From SAR324 cluster bacterium (GTDB taxonomy: Bacteria > SAR324 > NAC60-12): a stretch of 64,000 bases of DNA. The notes beneath the pieces are model-generated. The model was given only the letters and a program-made list of their open reading frames with translations. It made no database searches and was not told where the DNA came from. The translations under genes were made by a program, and so were the position numbers. The stretch covers positions 62,001-126,000 of the forward strand of contig JACNJW010000053.1 in assembly GCA_014382365.1 (NCBI GenBank), written 5' to 3'. Shown piece after piece: positions 1 to 8,453 of the stretch (the first letter of the stretch is position 1; the number at the start of each line of letters is the position of its first letter).

Positions 1-99
1 AAAAAAATCATCTGTAGTTGCCAAAACTACTGAGCCGAGACGCTCTTCGGCAAGGTTCAAATATTGTCTTGAAAAACGGTTGTCGTGTTCTGATTCCAA
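1..99 (-). CDS. alc: Allantoicase, N-terminal fragment (runs off the window)
   Basis: The minus strand from 99 reads 33 open codons to the window edge. The translation contains YLNLAEERLGSVVLATTDDF, which resembles the allantoicase N-terminus (LASERLG...ATDEFF). Allantoicase hydrolyses allantoate to ureidoglycolate and urea in the cytoplasm. The start is a TTG at 99-97, supported by a perfect AAGGAG at 110-105 five bases upstream. The fragment lies 43 bases downstream of the allantoinase gene on the same strand, so allantoin to allantoate to ureidoglycolate would be encoded in order. Only the N-terminus is visible, so the assignment rests on a short match plus context. Confidence 0.7.
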   Translation of the reverse strand, partial: MESEHDNRFSRQYLNLAEERLGSVVLATTDDFF

Positions 100-142
100 A
101 AGGACTCCTTAATCTCGTGATTGTTTTTGGGTTTGTGTACCA

Positions 143-1060
143 TCATGATCGATGATGTTTGTGCCAGTGCTGTGCAATGTCGATTCGGCGGCAAAGCCAG
201 ACATTGGGGTGGCTTTGTACATGAGTTAAAAATTTTTCCAAAGAAGCGGTGCGACCGGGGCGTCCGACAAGTCTGCAGTGCAATCCGATACTCAGCATTT
301 TCGGTGCAGTTTTTCCTTCAGTATAAAGCACATCAAAAGCATCCCGAAGATAATTGAAAAATTGATCTCCTGCATTAAAACCCTGTGGGCTCGCAAAGCG
401 CATATCGTTGGTGTCCAATGTGTAGGGTACCACTAAATGTGGTTTTCCCAGCTGAGTTTCAACCCAGTATGGCAAATCGTCCGCATAAGAATCGGCATCG
501 TATAAAAATCCTCCGGCTTCCTGTACTAAACTTTGAGTGTTAACACTGGTGCGGCCTGTGTACCAGCCCAGGGGGCGACTGCCTGTAACTCGCGTATGAA
601 TTTCAATGGCTTTCGTTATGTGTTCGAGCTCGATTTCTTCCGGAATATCTTTGTAATCAATCCAGCGGTAACCGTGAGACGCAATTTCCCAATCTGCTTT
701 CAGCATTGCTTCAACAGCTTGCGGATTACGTTCCAGAGCCATGGCTACACCAAATACTGTTACCGGAATATTACGGCTGCTAAAAAGTCGATGTAAGCGC
801 CAAAATCCCGCACGGCTACCGTATTCATAAAGAGACTCCATATTCATATGGCGTGCACCGACAAAAGGCGTTGCACCGACAATTTCCGAAAGAAATGCTT
901 CAGATGCAGAGTCACCGTGGAGGATACAGTTTTCACCGCCTTCTTCGTAATTAATCACAAATTGCACGGCAATCCGGGCATTTTCCGGCCACTTCGGGTG
1001 TGGTGGGGTTTGGCCGTAACCAAGCATGTCTCGCGGGTATTGTTTCATGGGGATATCCAA
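143..1060 (-). CDS. puuE: Allantoinase, PuuE (polysaccharide-deacetylase-like) type
   Basis: This gene encodes 305 residues, the usual PuuE length. The family hydrolyses allantoin to allantoate with a NodB/polysaccharide-deacetylase fold and is unrelated to the metal-dependent amidohydrolase allantoinases. Visible signatures are YPRDMLGYG (8-16), FVINYEEGGE (34-43), EIASHGYRW (125-133) and GLHCRLVGRPGR (259-270). The long frame starts at a TTG (1060). An ATG at 1048 gives MKQYPRDMLGYG, which matches the usual family start, so either is possible. It is transcribed divergently from puuD across about 83 bases and is followed by allantoicase on the same strand. The divergent arrangement suggests a shared regulatory region, although no operator could be recognised. 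Confidence 0.93.
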   Translation of the reverse strand: MDIPMKQYPRDMLGYGQTPPHPKWPENARIAVQFVINYEEGGENCILHGDSASEAFLSEIVGATPFVGARHMNMESLYEYGSRAGFWRLHRLFSSRNIPVTVFGVAMALERNPQAVEAMLKADWEIASHGYRWIDYKDIPEEIELEHITKAIEIHTRVTGSRPLGWYTGRTSVNTQSLVQEAGGFLYDADSYADDLPYWVETQLGKPHLVVPYTLDTNDMRFASPQGFNAGDQFFNYLRDAFDVLYTEGKTAPKMLSIGLHCRLVGRPGRTASLEKFLTHVQSHPNVWLCRRIDIAQHWHKHHRS

Positions 1061-1143
1061 AAATTATTAGCTATATATGCAAAAAAATACTATCGTATAT
1101 TTCAAGGCAAGTTCAACTTTAAATCTAAATTATCCTGATATTT

Positions 1144-2349
1144 ATGGACTCTTACATTCTTGATTGGCTGCATCTGGTTGTTCGCTGGATTCATGTAATA
1201 ACTGGTATAGCCTGGATTGGTGCTTCATTTTTCTTCAATTGGCTGGACAGTCAACTCACTCCACCGGAAAATCCGGAACCAAAAGTTGAGGGCGAATTGT
1301 GGATGATACATAGCGGAGGTTTTTATCAATTGGAAAAAACGATGATTTCACCGTCCGAAATACCGAGAGTTCTGCACTGGTTTAAATGGGAAGCATATTC
1401 GACCTGGATCAGCGGAATTTTCCTGCTTGGAATTGTCTATTACACCGGTTCAGGAGTTTATTTGATTGATTCAGACATTGCAGACTTAAGTTATGGAGTG
1501 GCTGTGAGTATCAGCCTGGGAACGATTTTGGTGGCTTGGCTGGTATATGATTTTTTGTGGGTTTCTTCGCTGGGTGAGAAAGGCTGGTTTCCAGTGATTA
1601 TATCCTTTTTATTGTTGTTTGTAATCATCTGGTGGTTTCATCAATGGTTCGGTTCACGAGCCGCATACATTCACGTAGGTGCAGTCATGGGAACTTTGAT
1701 GGTGGGTAATGTCTGGCGACGTATTATCCCCTCGCAAACAAAACTGGTGGAAGCAGTTAAAGCTGGAAAAACACCCGAAGCATCACTAGGAATAAAAGCA
1801 AAGCAACGCTCTTTACATAATAATTATATGACTCTGCCGGTTGTCTTTATTATGATTAGCAGCCATTTCCCCAATACTTTTGCGCATCATTATAATTGGA
1901 TTATTTTAATTGCGATCATTTTGATTGGTGCGACAGTGCGGCATTTTTTCAACCTCAAAAACAAAGGTCACTTAAATGTCTGGATTTTGCCGGTAGCAAT
2001 GGCTGCCATTTTTGTGCTTATTTTTGCGACCAAACCTGAAACCTCGATATCGAACTCTACTGAGACCGTCAAGTTTGGTACAGAACATATCCCGTATGCC
2101 CTTGTGCGTACCATTCTGGACCAGCGTTGTCTAAGTTGTCATTCCTCAAGCCCCACCGATGATGTCTTTAAAATTGCACCTAAGGGCATTATGTTTGACA
2201 GTGATAAACGTGTCCAAGCTCTGGCCTCGCTGATCAAAATGCAGGCCATAACCACGATCGCAATGCCGCTGGGGAATAAAACCGGAATGACTCACGAGGA
2301 AAGAGTTATTCTTGGAAAATGGATTGACGAAGGAGCATCCATCGAATGA
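1144..2349 (+). CDS. puuD: Membrane urate hydroxylase PuuD with C-terminal cytochrome c domain
   Basis: This is a 401-residue inner-membrane protein. The N-terminal 295 residues form a run of hydrophobic helices (about 10-32, 85-108, 118-142, 148-168, 172-190, 230-265 and 278-297) starting with the family-typical WIHVITGIAWIGASFFFNWLD region. After residue 300 comes a soluble tail with a CLSCH haem-attachment motif (329-333), typical of PuuD proteins with a fused cytochrome c. Urate is oxidised to 5-hydroxyisourate and electrons are inferred to pass to the respiratory chain rather than directly to O2 as H2O2. The gene overlaps or abuts the hydrolase gene uraH, which acts on its product. No strong Shine-Dalgarno is visible before the ATG. 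Confidence 0.93.
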   Translation: MDSYILDWLHLVVRWIHVITGIAWIGASFFFNWLDSQLTPPENPEPKVEGELWMIHSGGFYQLEKTMISPSEIPRVLHWFKWEAYSTWISGIFLLGIVYYTGSGVYLIDSDIADLSYGVAVSISLGTILVAWLVYDFLWVSSLGEKGWFPVIISFLLLFVIIWWFHQWFGSRAAYIHVGAVMGTLMVGNVWRRIIPSQTKLVEAVKAGKTPEASLGIKAKQRSLHNNYMTLPVVFIMISSHFPNTFAHHYNWIILIAIILIGATVRHFFNLKNKGHLNVWILPVAMAAIFVLIFATKPETSISNSTETVKFGTEHIPYALVRTILDQRCLSCHSSSPTDDVFKIAPKGIMFDSDKRVQALASLIKMQAITTIAMPLGNKTGMTHEERVILGKWIDEGASIE

Positions 2350-2393
2350 ATCAACATTCGTATACAAGCAAAAATAATTCTATAGGAGTTACA

Positions 2394-2738
2394 ATGAGTC
2401 ATATCACTACCCATGTTCTGGACACTTCTCAGGGTTGTCCTGGAGCAAATATCCGGATACGCCTGGAACTGCAAAAACCGGATGAAACATGGCATGAGCT
2501 TGCGTCTGGAACAACTAATAATGATGGGAGGGTTGCGGACTTGATTTCGGAAAAAGAAGTGTTGGCTTCAGGTGTTTATCGCATGATTTTTGAGACTGGA
2601 GCGTATTTCGAGCAACAGGGAACAGCTTATTTTTATCCTGAAATAGAGGTGCGGTTTTTATTCAATCAACCGGAACAGCATTATCACATTCCTTTGTTAT
2701 TGAGTGCATTTGGTTACAGTACCTATCGGGGAAGTTGA
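2394..2738 (+). CDS. uraH: 5-hydroxyisourate hydrolase (transthyretin-like)
   Basis: This encodes 114 residues and hydrolyses 5-hydroxyisourate to OHCU. The N-terminal HVLDTSQGCPGANI and the C-terminal tetrapeptide YRGS are the diagnostic ends of the transthyretin-related HIU hydrolases. A longer open frame begins at 2346, but the ATG at 2394 is preceded by AGGAG at 2384-2388 and gives the normal family N-terminus, so 2394 is chosen. It follows puuD by 44 bases on the same strand, so the two are probably co-transcribed. It converges on uraD with a 37-base gap. There is no sign of a periplasmic signal peptide. Confidence 0.95.
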   Translation: MSHITTHVLDTSQGCPGANIRIRLELQKPDETWHELASGTTNNDGRVADLISEKEVLASGVYRMIFETGAYFEQQGTAYFYPEIEVRFLFNQPEQHYHIPLLLSAFGYSTYRGS

Positions 2739-2775
2739 GAATAACTTAGAAACCACAACTTATTGACGCAACAAA

Positions 2776-3282
2776 TTAATTATTGTCCAGCATTTTATTG
2801 AGCCGCAATTTAGTAATTTTCATTTGCTCAGCAGCAGCAATTTTTAGTTCTTCATCAGGAGCGTTTTTCAGCCGAAACCGGAGGAACTTCAGCATTTCTG
2901 CGGCACTTTTTCCGGTAGCACAGACGATAAAAATATAACCGAATATTTTCTCATATTTTTGATTATCCGTTATCAAATCCAGTTTTGTCTGTTCGTCTGC
3001 AGATAGCATTCCGGACTGTTCATTGCTGGTCCAAATTTCAGTATTTTTTGACTTGTCCGGAGGTTTGCTATCACCGATTTTTGGATGTGCTGCAAAAGCC
3101 TCCAAATAATCTTCCTTTGATAAACTCAACCAGAATTGCTCAGCCAATGTAGACAATTGTGCAACTGATGAAAAAGGCCGAGCAGCCAACATTTTTTCAG
3201 TCCATTGCTGGGAGCCACAGGATTTTAGTAATTCAATCCGAGCCTGCTTGGCCTCACAATGGTTCAAATCTTTTAAATTCAT
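2776..3282 (-). CDS. uraD: OHCU decarboxylase
   Basis: This encodes 168 residues, the normal UraD length. The enzyme decarboxylates 2-oxo-4-hydroxy-4-carboxy-5-ureidoimidazoline to S-allantoin, completing the three-step urate to allantoin conversion. Signatures are HPKIGD (66-71) with the catalytic histidine, SNEQSGM (about 87-93) and NQKYEKIFGYIFIVCATGKS (107-126). It is convergent to uraH and is separated from puuE by puuD and uraH, so the pathway is encoded on both strands. The ATG at 3282 gives the standard N-terminus. Confidence 0.95.
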   Translation of the reverse strand: MNLKDLNHCEAKQARIELLKSCGSQQWTEKMLAARPFSSVAQLSTLAEQFWLSLSKEDYLEAFAAHPKIGDSKPPDKSKNTEIWTSNEQSGMLSADEQTKLDLITDNQKYEKIFGYIFIVCATGKSAAEMLKFLRFRLKNAPDEELKIAAAEQMKITKLRLNKMLDNN

Positions 3283-3350
3283 GGAGTGCTGATAGCTTAT
3301 TTTAAGAAATTCTGTTTGAGAGTTATGTCATAACTCAGAAACTCATTTTT

Positions 3351-3432
3351 TGTCATTTCTAGCAATGTGAAAAATATTTTTAGGTATTAAAATTTAACAA
3401 ATGCAAGATTTTTCGCTGCGCTCGAAATGGTA
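3351..3432. repeat. MITE-like inverted-repeat element, family B, copy 1
   Basis: This is an 80-base-class element in the spacer upstream of uraD. The left end reads TGTCATTTCTAGC and the right end carries CGCTGCGCTCGAAATGG. The reverse complement of the right end (CCATTTCGAGCGCAGCG) aligns with the left end over about 24 bases with roughly six mismatches. Related copies with the same ends and length lie at 30981-31060 and 37923-38004. No coding capacity is visible. Confidence 0.6.
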
Positions 3433-3489
3433 CTGTTATTAGGACTATTTACGGGTTCAGTATGTGTGAAACAAATCTGCCGGTAAAAA

Positions 3490-4464
3490 TCAGAAATAGA
3501 AAGTAGAACTCAATTCCCAGCGGTGAGCAACTGGCGTGTTTTGTCCGGCAAGAGGTCGTGTGTATCCCAAACGGATTTGCCAGGGAGTAGCAAGTGGTGT
3601 ATGCTCAAGTTCACTCAAGTTTCCGTAACCAAATTCTAAATTTATTTCTTTGAGAAAAGCAGCATTTGATTTGCCGGTTGGCAGTTTACTTTCTGACTGC
3701 TGAAAATAATGTAACTCTGTACCGGCAAAGATATTATCTCTCTCAATACTCCAGTTGTAGAAAATGTCTGCACTGTGTCCGGCAGAATAATAGCCTTTTT
3801 CTCCTTCAAGTGTTTCGCGTTTGCCAAGCAGCTCATTAGCGGCTTCTAACCTGAAACCATTCCGGATACCGTGTGCCAGCGGATACCAATTAAAATGCAA
3901 AAAAGCACCAATTGATCCATGACCGTCACCAATTGCATTTGCAGAGATCCCACGCGCTGTGCCTGAGCTTCCTGTCGGTAACCGAAAAATGAAGCCACCG
4001 CGATTATGCCAACTGGTATTCGTACTCATATCTTTGGCAAATTTTAGTTTAATATCACCTAGTCCACTCAAATTTTCTGAAGCTAAATTGTCGAGAACTT
4101 TCTGTTGAACAACTGTGGCGGATGCAATTTTGAGAGTAGAATTTTGTTTTTTTTGCAGCAGAGGAATAGTAGCTTCCATCAACCATATTTCAGAAAATCC
4201 GTATGCAATACGGATCTCAAGTACTTGCTCTTCCCGCTGCAATTTACCTTCAACTGAGTCTCGCCAATCTCGATCCCAGAGTATCAGTTCCTGCAAAGGT
4301 GCCTCTTCTCCATAACCGTTAAAGGCCTGCTCGTAACTTGGAGTATACAGAAAACTCATTTCGACTTCCCAAACTGAAGCAGGCAGACGGGTTTCTAACT
4401 CAAAAGCCTGCAAGCCAGTAGTAAATAAGAATGAAAAGCTGAGAATGACAATAAAATATTTCAT
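3490..4464 (-). CDS. Probable outer-membrane beta-barrel protein, function unknown
   Basis: This encodes 324 residues. It has a clear Sec signal peptide (hydrophobic 3-20, ending near LQAFELETRLP). The mature part has alternating short aromatic and polar strands without transmembrane helices and ends in WELSSTFYF, a terminal aromatic residue typical of BAM-inserted barrels. I do not recognise a specific family with certainty; uncharacterised DUF3187-like barrels are similar in size and style. Its ATG overlaps the maf stop by 4 bases (3-prime end of the mre-mrdA-maf run), so it is translationally coupled to maf. Substrate or role cannot be inferred. Confidence 0.6.
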   Translation of the reverse strand: MKYFIVILSFSFLFTTGLQAFELETRLPASVWEVEMSFLYTPSYEQAFNGYGEEAPLQELILWDRDWRDSVEGKLQREEQVLEIRIAYGFSEIWLMEATIPLLQKKQNSTLKIASATVVQQKVLDNLASENLSGLGDIKLKFAKDMSTNTSWHNRGGFIFRLPTGSSGTARGISANAIGDGHGSIGAFLHFNWYPLAHGIRNGFRLEAANELLGKRETLEGEKGYYSAGHSADIFYNWSIERDNIFAGTELHYFQQSESKLPTGKSNAAFLKEINLEFGYGNLSELEHTPLATPWQIRLGYTRPLAGQNTPVAHRWELSSTFYF

Positions 4465-5096
4465 AAATGTGCCTGCTGCTGATTAATTGATGCAAAGGAG
4501 ATCCAGTTGTTTTTTGTCATTTGCGGAATGATGCATTCAATCGGAAATCCAACTACGTTACTATAAGATCCTGAAATTGACTCAACTAAAATTGCACCTA
4601 ATCCCTGAATAGAATATGCGCCGGCTTTATCAAAAGGCTCTTCGGAATCAATGTACCAGTCAAGCAGATTTTCATCTAAATTCCTGAAACTGACTTCAGT
4701 GCAAATTACGTCTGTGATTTCATTTCCGGATTCTGAGTCCAAGATTGAATAACCCGAATAAACCTGATGTGTCTGTCCACTAAGTTGAGCCAGCATGGCC
4801 CTGGCCGCAGAAATTGATTCCGGTTTTCCTAAGATTTGTCCGTTAAAAAACACAATTGTGTCTCCTGCCAGTATGATGACGTTTTCAGCCAGTTCAGTAC
4901 AGGTATTTTTTACCTCACGGGCTTTTTCACGGGCCATTCTTGCAACAAATACTTTTGCAGGTTCTTTTCCCTCTGGTGTTTCTTCAATTTCCGGAGAACG
5001 ACTTTCAAATTGAAGGCCAAATTTCTTTAACAATTGTTGACGTCGTGGTGAAGAAGAAGCCAGACATAATGGTCGATTTTGTGTAAACAGGTTCAT
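4461..5096 (-). CDS. maf: Maf-family nucleotide pyrophosphatase
   Basis: This encodes 211 residues. Maf proteins hydrolyse non-canonical or modified NTPs (dTTP/UTP or m7GTP types) to monophosphates. The N-terminal LCLASSSPRRQQLL and the central ILAGDTIVFFNGQILGKP are the classic Maf motifs. The acidic AGDTIV segment is where the catalytic aspartate lies. Maf genes are often found next to mre/mrd shape genes, as here, downstream of mrdA. It overlaps the downstream barrel gene by 4 bases. The length is near the upper end for the family because of a short C-terminal extension. Confidence 0.93.
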   Translation of the reverse strand: MNLFTQNRPLCLASSSPRRQQLLKKFGLQFESRSPEIEETPEGKEPAKVFVARMAREKAREVKNTCTELAENVIILAGDTIVFFNGQILGKPESISAARAMLAQLSGQTHQVYSGYSILDSESGNEITDVICTEVSFRNLDENLLDWYIDSEEPFDKAGAYSIQGLGAILVESISGSYSNVVGFPIECIIPQMTKNNWISFASINQQQAHL

Positions 5097-5174
5097 TTGC
5101 AGAGAGGATTAGACTTCTCTATTTCAGAGTGCGTGGTTACTAAATATTTGATTGAGAAAACTATGTTCATATTT

Positions 5175-7061
5175 TCAATTGAAGACGGATTTAAGACGCT
5201 CACTGAATTTGCTTGATTCTGATTTGGAACTGCTTTGCTGATGCTTTTCACTACCGGGTTTGTAGATATTATCAATGTAGTAGCTCAATATTTTACGGAC
5301 TACAGGTGCAGCAGCTTTAGAGCCACCGCCACCGTGTTCGACCAGTGCAAGTACTGAAATTTCCGGATCTTCTGCAGGTCCAAATGCTACAAACCAGGCA
5401 TGATTTTGAAATTGTTTTTTAGCTTTCGACTCATCGTCAAGTCGCTCCATGGTTTCGAAACTGATTACCTGTGACGTTGCAGTTTTTCCGGCAACAGTGA
5501 ATTCTTCAAACTGAACTTTGCGGGCAGTACCTCCAATTTCATTGACCACAGCAACCATTCCTTCCCGGATTAATTTTAAATATTCCTCTTTTAACGGGAT
5601 TTTCCGAGGCTCAACTCCCTGTTGATCTAAAAACAGTTTTGGAGGCATCAACATTCCGTCATTTGCAAGAATATTTATCATGTTGATTATCTGAAGCGGT
5701 GTCGTGATGATATAGCCCTGTCCAATAGCCATTGATGGAGTTTCAACTGCATACCATGGTTCTTTGAAGACACTTTTTTTCCAACTACTGCTGGGAATCA
5801 AACCGGTTTTTTCATTCTGGAGACCTACTCCGGTAATTTGTCCAAGCCCAAATAGATTTGCATATTTATGTATTGCATCCACTCCGACTCCCATACCGGT
5901 ATTGTAAAAGTAGACATTGCACGACCCCTTAATTGCATCAACCAATGTGACTCTGCCATGACCGCCTTTTTTCCAGCATTTAAATGGAGTACTGCGACCT
6001 TTAACGTAATAGAATCCGTTGCAGACATGTTCGGTTTCCGGAGTAATGACTCCTAGATCGAGTCCGGCGTAAGCAGTCACTACCTTAAAAATTGAACCAG
6101 GTGCATAGAGTCCTTGAATTGCTTTGTTTTCCAGAGGATGTTCATGGTTATTTAACAGACTGTTCCAGTTGTTTTTGTCTATTCCACCAGAAAATAAATT
6201 TGGATCGAAATCCGGATAGCTTGCTAAAGCAAGGATGTCACCAGTTTTAGGATTCATGACTACAACTGCACCGCTTTCTCCCTGCATGGCCTCACTTGCA
6301 ATTCTCTGGAGACGAATATCAATACTCAAAGAGACATTCTTTCCAGGTACTGAAGGGACAGGCTGTCCCAATATTTTGAGTTCTCTACCCATATGATCAA
6401 CTTCGGCCTGTCGTCCACCATCCAAGCCGATCATGTGGTCATTTTCAAGCAGTTCAATACCTGCGTGTCCAACAATTTGACTGGAACTCCGTTTTTTTTC
6501 TGGCAGTTTTTTCCAATCTTCCTGAACAATTCCAACATATCCAATCAGGTGGGAGGCCAGCTCTTTGTACGGATAGAAGCGGCGGGGTTGGATTACAATT
6601 GAAACACCAGGAAAATCATCTTGAAATGTTTCCAGATACATTGCTTTTTCATAACTCAGGTCTTCTTCCAGGATAATTGGTTTAAACTGAGCCAGGTCGT
6701 GATTTTCCTCAATTTTATTCTTCAACTCTGAATAAGAAAGGTCTAGTGATTTTGAAACTTTTTGTAAAGATGCTTCTAAATCAGGTGTATCTTCCCGTAT
6801 CAGTTGTAATTGGTATGCAGGTCGATTTTCTGCAAGTATAACTCCGTTTCTGTCATAGATTATACCACGCAAAGCAGGCTCAGGAATCAGGCGGATACGA
6901 TTTCCTTGCGAAAATTCTGTGTATTTTTGACCTTCGGAAATTTGGAGGAACCAGAGGCGTGAGGCAAGCAGTGAAAATATTAGGATTACTACTCCGCCTA
7001 AAATAATTAGACGAATCCGAATTCGATCCAGTTCTTCAAATTCAAGAGCTTCTAATTTCAC
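5175..7061 (-). CDS. mrdA: Penicillin-binding protein 2 (elongasome transpeptidase)
   Basis: This encodes 628 residues. It is a bitopic inner-membrane protein with one N-terminal transmembrane segment (about 17-38), then a dimerisation/pedestal domain (60-240) and a transpeptidase domain (260-595). Catalytic motifs are SIFK (323-326, nucleophile Ser323), SCN (380-382) and KTAT (526-529), the last replacing the common KTGT. The enzyme crosslinks peptidoglycan during rod-shaped elongation together with RodA and MreBCD. It overlaps mreD by 4 bases. The tail after residue 600 is Ser/Lys-rich and probably disordered. No rodA gene follows; maf comes next. Confidence 0.96.
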   Translation of the reverse strand: MKLEALEFEELDRIRIRLIILGGVVILIFSLLASRLWFLQISEGQKYTEFSQGNRIRLIPEPALRGIIYDRNGVILAENRPAYQLQLIREDTPDLEASLQKVSKSLDLSYSELKNKIEENHDLAQFKPIILEEDLSYEKAMYLETFQDDFPGVSIVIQPRRFYPYKELASHLIGYVGIVQEDWKKLPEKKRSSSQIVGHAGIELLENDHMIGLDGGRQAEVDHMGRELKILGQPVPSVPGKNVSLSIDIRLQRIASEAMQGESGAVVVMNPKTGDILALASYPDFDPNLFSGGIDKNNWNSLLNNHEHPLENKAIQGLYAPGSIFKVVTAYAGLDLGVITPETEHVCNGFYYVKGRSTPFKCWKKGGHGRVTLVDAIKGSCNVYFYNTGMGVGVDAIHKYANLFGLGQITGVGLQNEKTGLIPSSSWKKSVFKEPWYAVETPSMAIGQGYIITTPLQIINMINILANDGMLMPPKLFLDQQGVEPRKIPLKEEYLKLIREGMVAVVNEIGGTARKVQFEEFTVAGKTATSQVISFETMERLDDESKAKKQFQNHAWFVAFGPAEDPEISVLALVEHGGGGSKAAAPVVRKILSYYIDNIYKPGSEKHQQSSSKSESSKFSERLKSVFN

Positions 7062-7555
7062 GCGACTTCCTTCAAAAAATAGGTTTCACCCCAAATGACA
7101 CATTGCATAATTGCCGGAGTCAATAAACCCTGCAGCACTGCAAGAGGTAGAGTTGAAGAGAGCACTAGAGACAACTGGTCGAAATCCGGCTCAAGCAGAC
7201 CCATAATTGTTAGAGATATCCACCCCTCCAGGATTGACATCGCAAGAACTGCCAGACTGACTGCAAAAAATGTGTTTGCGTAAAATATGTTTTTTAACTG
7301 GCGCGAGAGCAATAATGTTACAAAAAATGAAATTCCATATATTCCCATTATACCGTGTGAAAGTGCATCGCTGAACAGTCCTGCAAAAACACCGACAAAC
7401 GGCAGTGAAACATCTGAATGCCTGATTGTCAGCACCAGCATAAACATCAGCAGCCAGTTTATTTTTAAACCACCAATTTGAAAATAATGGTTGAAGACAA
7501 TGTTCAGCCAGACTCCGCTTAAGAGAAATCCCAGTGATAGGATAAATACACGCAT
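7058..7555 (-). CDS. mreD: Rod shape-determining protein MreD
   Basis: This encodes 165 residues, nearly all in hydrophobic helices (five or six transmembrane segments) with very short loops, as in MreD. MreD is an integral membrane part of the Mre elongasome. The assignment rests on topology, size and position exactly between mreC and mrdA. The start codon overlaps the mreC stop by one base (TGATG) and its end overlaps mrdA by 4 bases, indicating tight coupling. The sequence itself is poorly conserved, as is normal for this family. Confidence 0.9.
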   Translation of the reverse strand: MRVFILSLGFLLSGVWLNIVFNHYFQIGGLKINWLLMFMLVLTIRHSDVSLPFVGVFAGLFSDALSHGIMGIYGISFFVTLLLSRQLKNIFYANTFFAVSLAVLAMSILEGWISLTIMGLLEPDFDQLSLVLSSTLPLAVLQGLLTPAIMQCVIWGETYFLKEVA

Positions 7556-8394
7556 CAGTCAATAAACAAGTGAGAATCAGATGACACAGAAGGAACGATT
7601 ACAAAGACCTCTTCAATTCGTTTGAAATCAACTGCACTGTCCAATTTTGCAGTTTTGAAAAGTTCATGTTCCTGATGCCGAATTTCACTAACCCAGCCAA
7701 TGAGAATCCCTTTTGGATAGAGACCACCAAGACCGCTCGAAATCACCCTGTCTCCAATCTTTATTTTTGCATGCTGATTGATTTGACGCATTTCAATTCC
7801 ATCATTGGTTCCGAAAAGTAAACCACGAACACGGTTTCGTTGTATCAATGCAGGAACTCTGTTGCGGTGGTCACTGATTAGCTGTACGGAAGATTGGAAG
7901 GGCGAGACTGACTGGATGCGGCCGACCAATCCCTCTTTACGCAGAACAATGAAGTTACGCTGAACCAATTGATTGCTGCCGCGGTTAATCATCCTAATGT
8001 CGTGTGTATTGTCAGAGGACTCTCCGATAATATCTGCAAATATTTTCTCTCTTGTTTTTTTCCTTGCAAAGAGTAGCTGATCCCTCAATCTCCGAAACTG
8101 GACTGAATCTTCGATGTGCTGGTTAACTTTTTCTTCCATGTTTTGGAGCTTCTGTTTGAGTAGCAGATTTTCTTGATGTACATCAAGCAGGTTGAAATAA
8201 GAATTCCAGATATTATTGAAAGTAGATGTAATTGTTTGTACTGAGGCTTGCATGGGATATGTCACAGTTTGAACGATGCTCTGCAGGCGTGATGAGCCCT
8301 CCTCGTTATGTGTTTGTGAAATCAGCAAAAATAAGCTAACGAATGTAACAACAATCGAGATATATAGACGGTATGTGCTGATGAAATTGAACAT
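7555..8394 (-). CDS. mreC: Rod shape-determining protein MreC
   Basis: This encodes 279 residues, the usual MreC length. It has one N-terminal transmembrane helix (about 5-27), then a coiled coil (about 71-115, heptads of Leu/Val/Met), then the beta-rich periplasmic domain. The stretches DIIGESSDN, RNFIVLRKEGLVGRI and ISSGLGGLYPKGILIGWV are typical of MreC. The protein forms a periplasmic scaffold linking MreB filaments to PBP2. MreB is not adjacent; the gene upstream is homoserine dehydrogenase, 59 bases away. Confidence 0.95.
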   Translation of the reverse strand: MFNFISTYRLYISIVVTFVSLFLLISQTHNEEGSSRLQSIVQTVTYPMQASVQTITSTFNNIWNSYFNLLDVHQENLLLKQKLQNMEEKVNQHIEDSVQFRRLRDQLLFARKKTREKIFADIIGESSDNTHDIRMINRGSNQLVQRNFIVLRKEGLVGRIQSVSPFQSSVQLISDHRNRVPALIQRNRVRGLLFGTNDGIEMRQINQHAKIKIGDRVISSGLGGLYPKGILIGWVSEIRHQEHELFKTAKLDSAVDFKRIEEVFVIVPSVSSDSHLFID

Positions 8395-8453
8395 ATTTCT
8401 TTTGACGAGTGTCTTTTGTGAGTTGATATTTTATGCAAAGAGCTTTCTCAACT

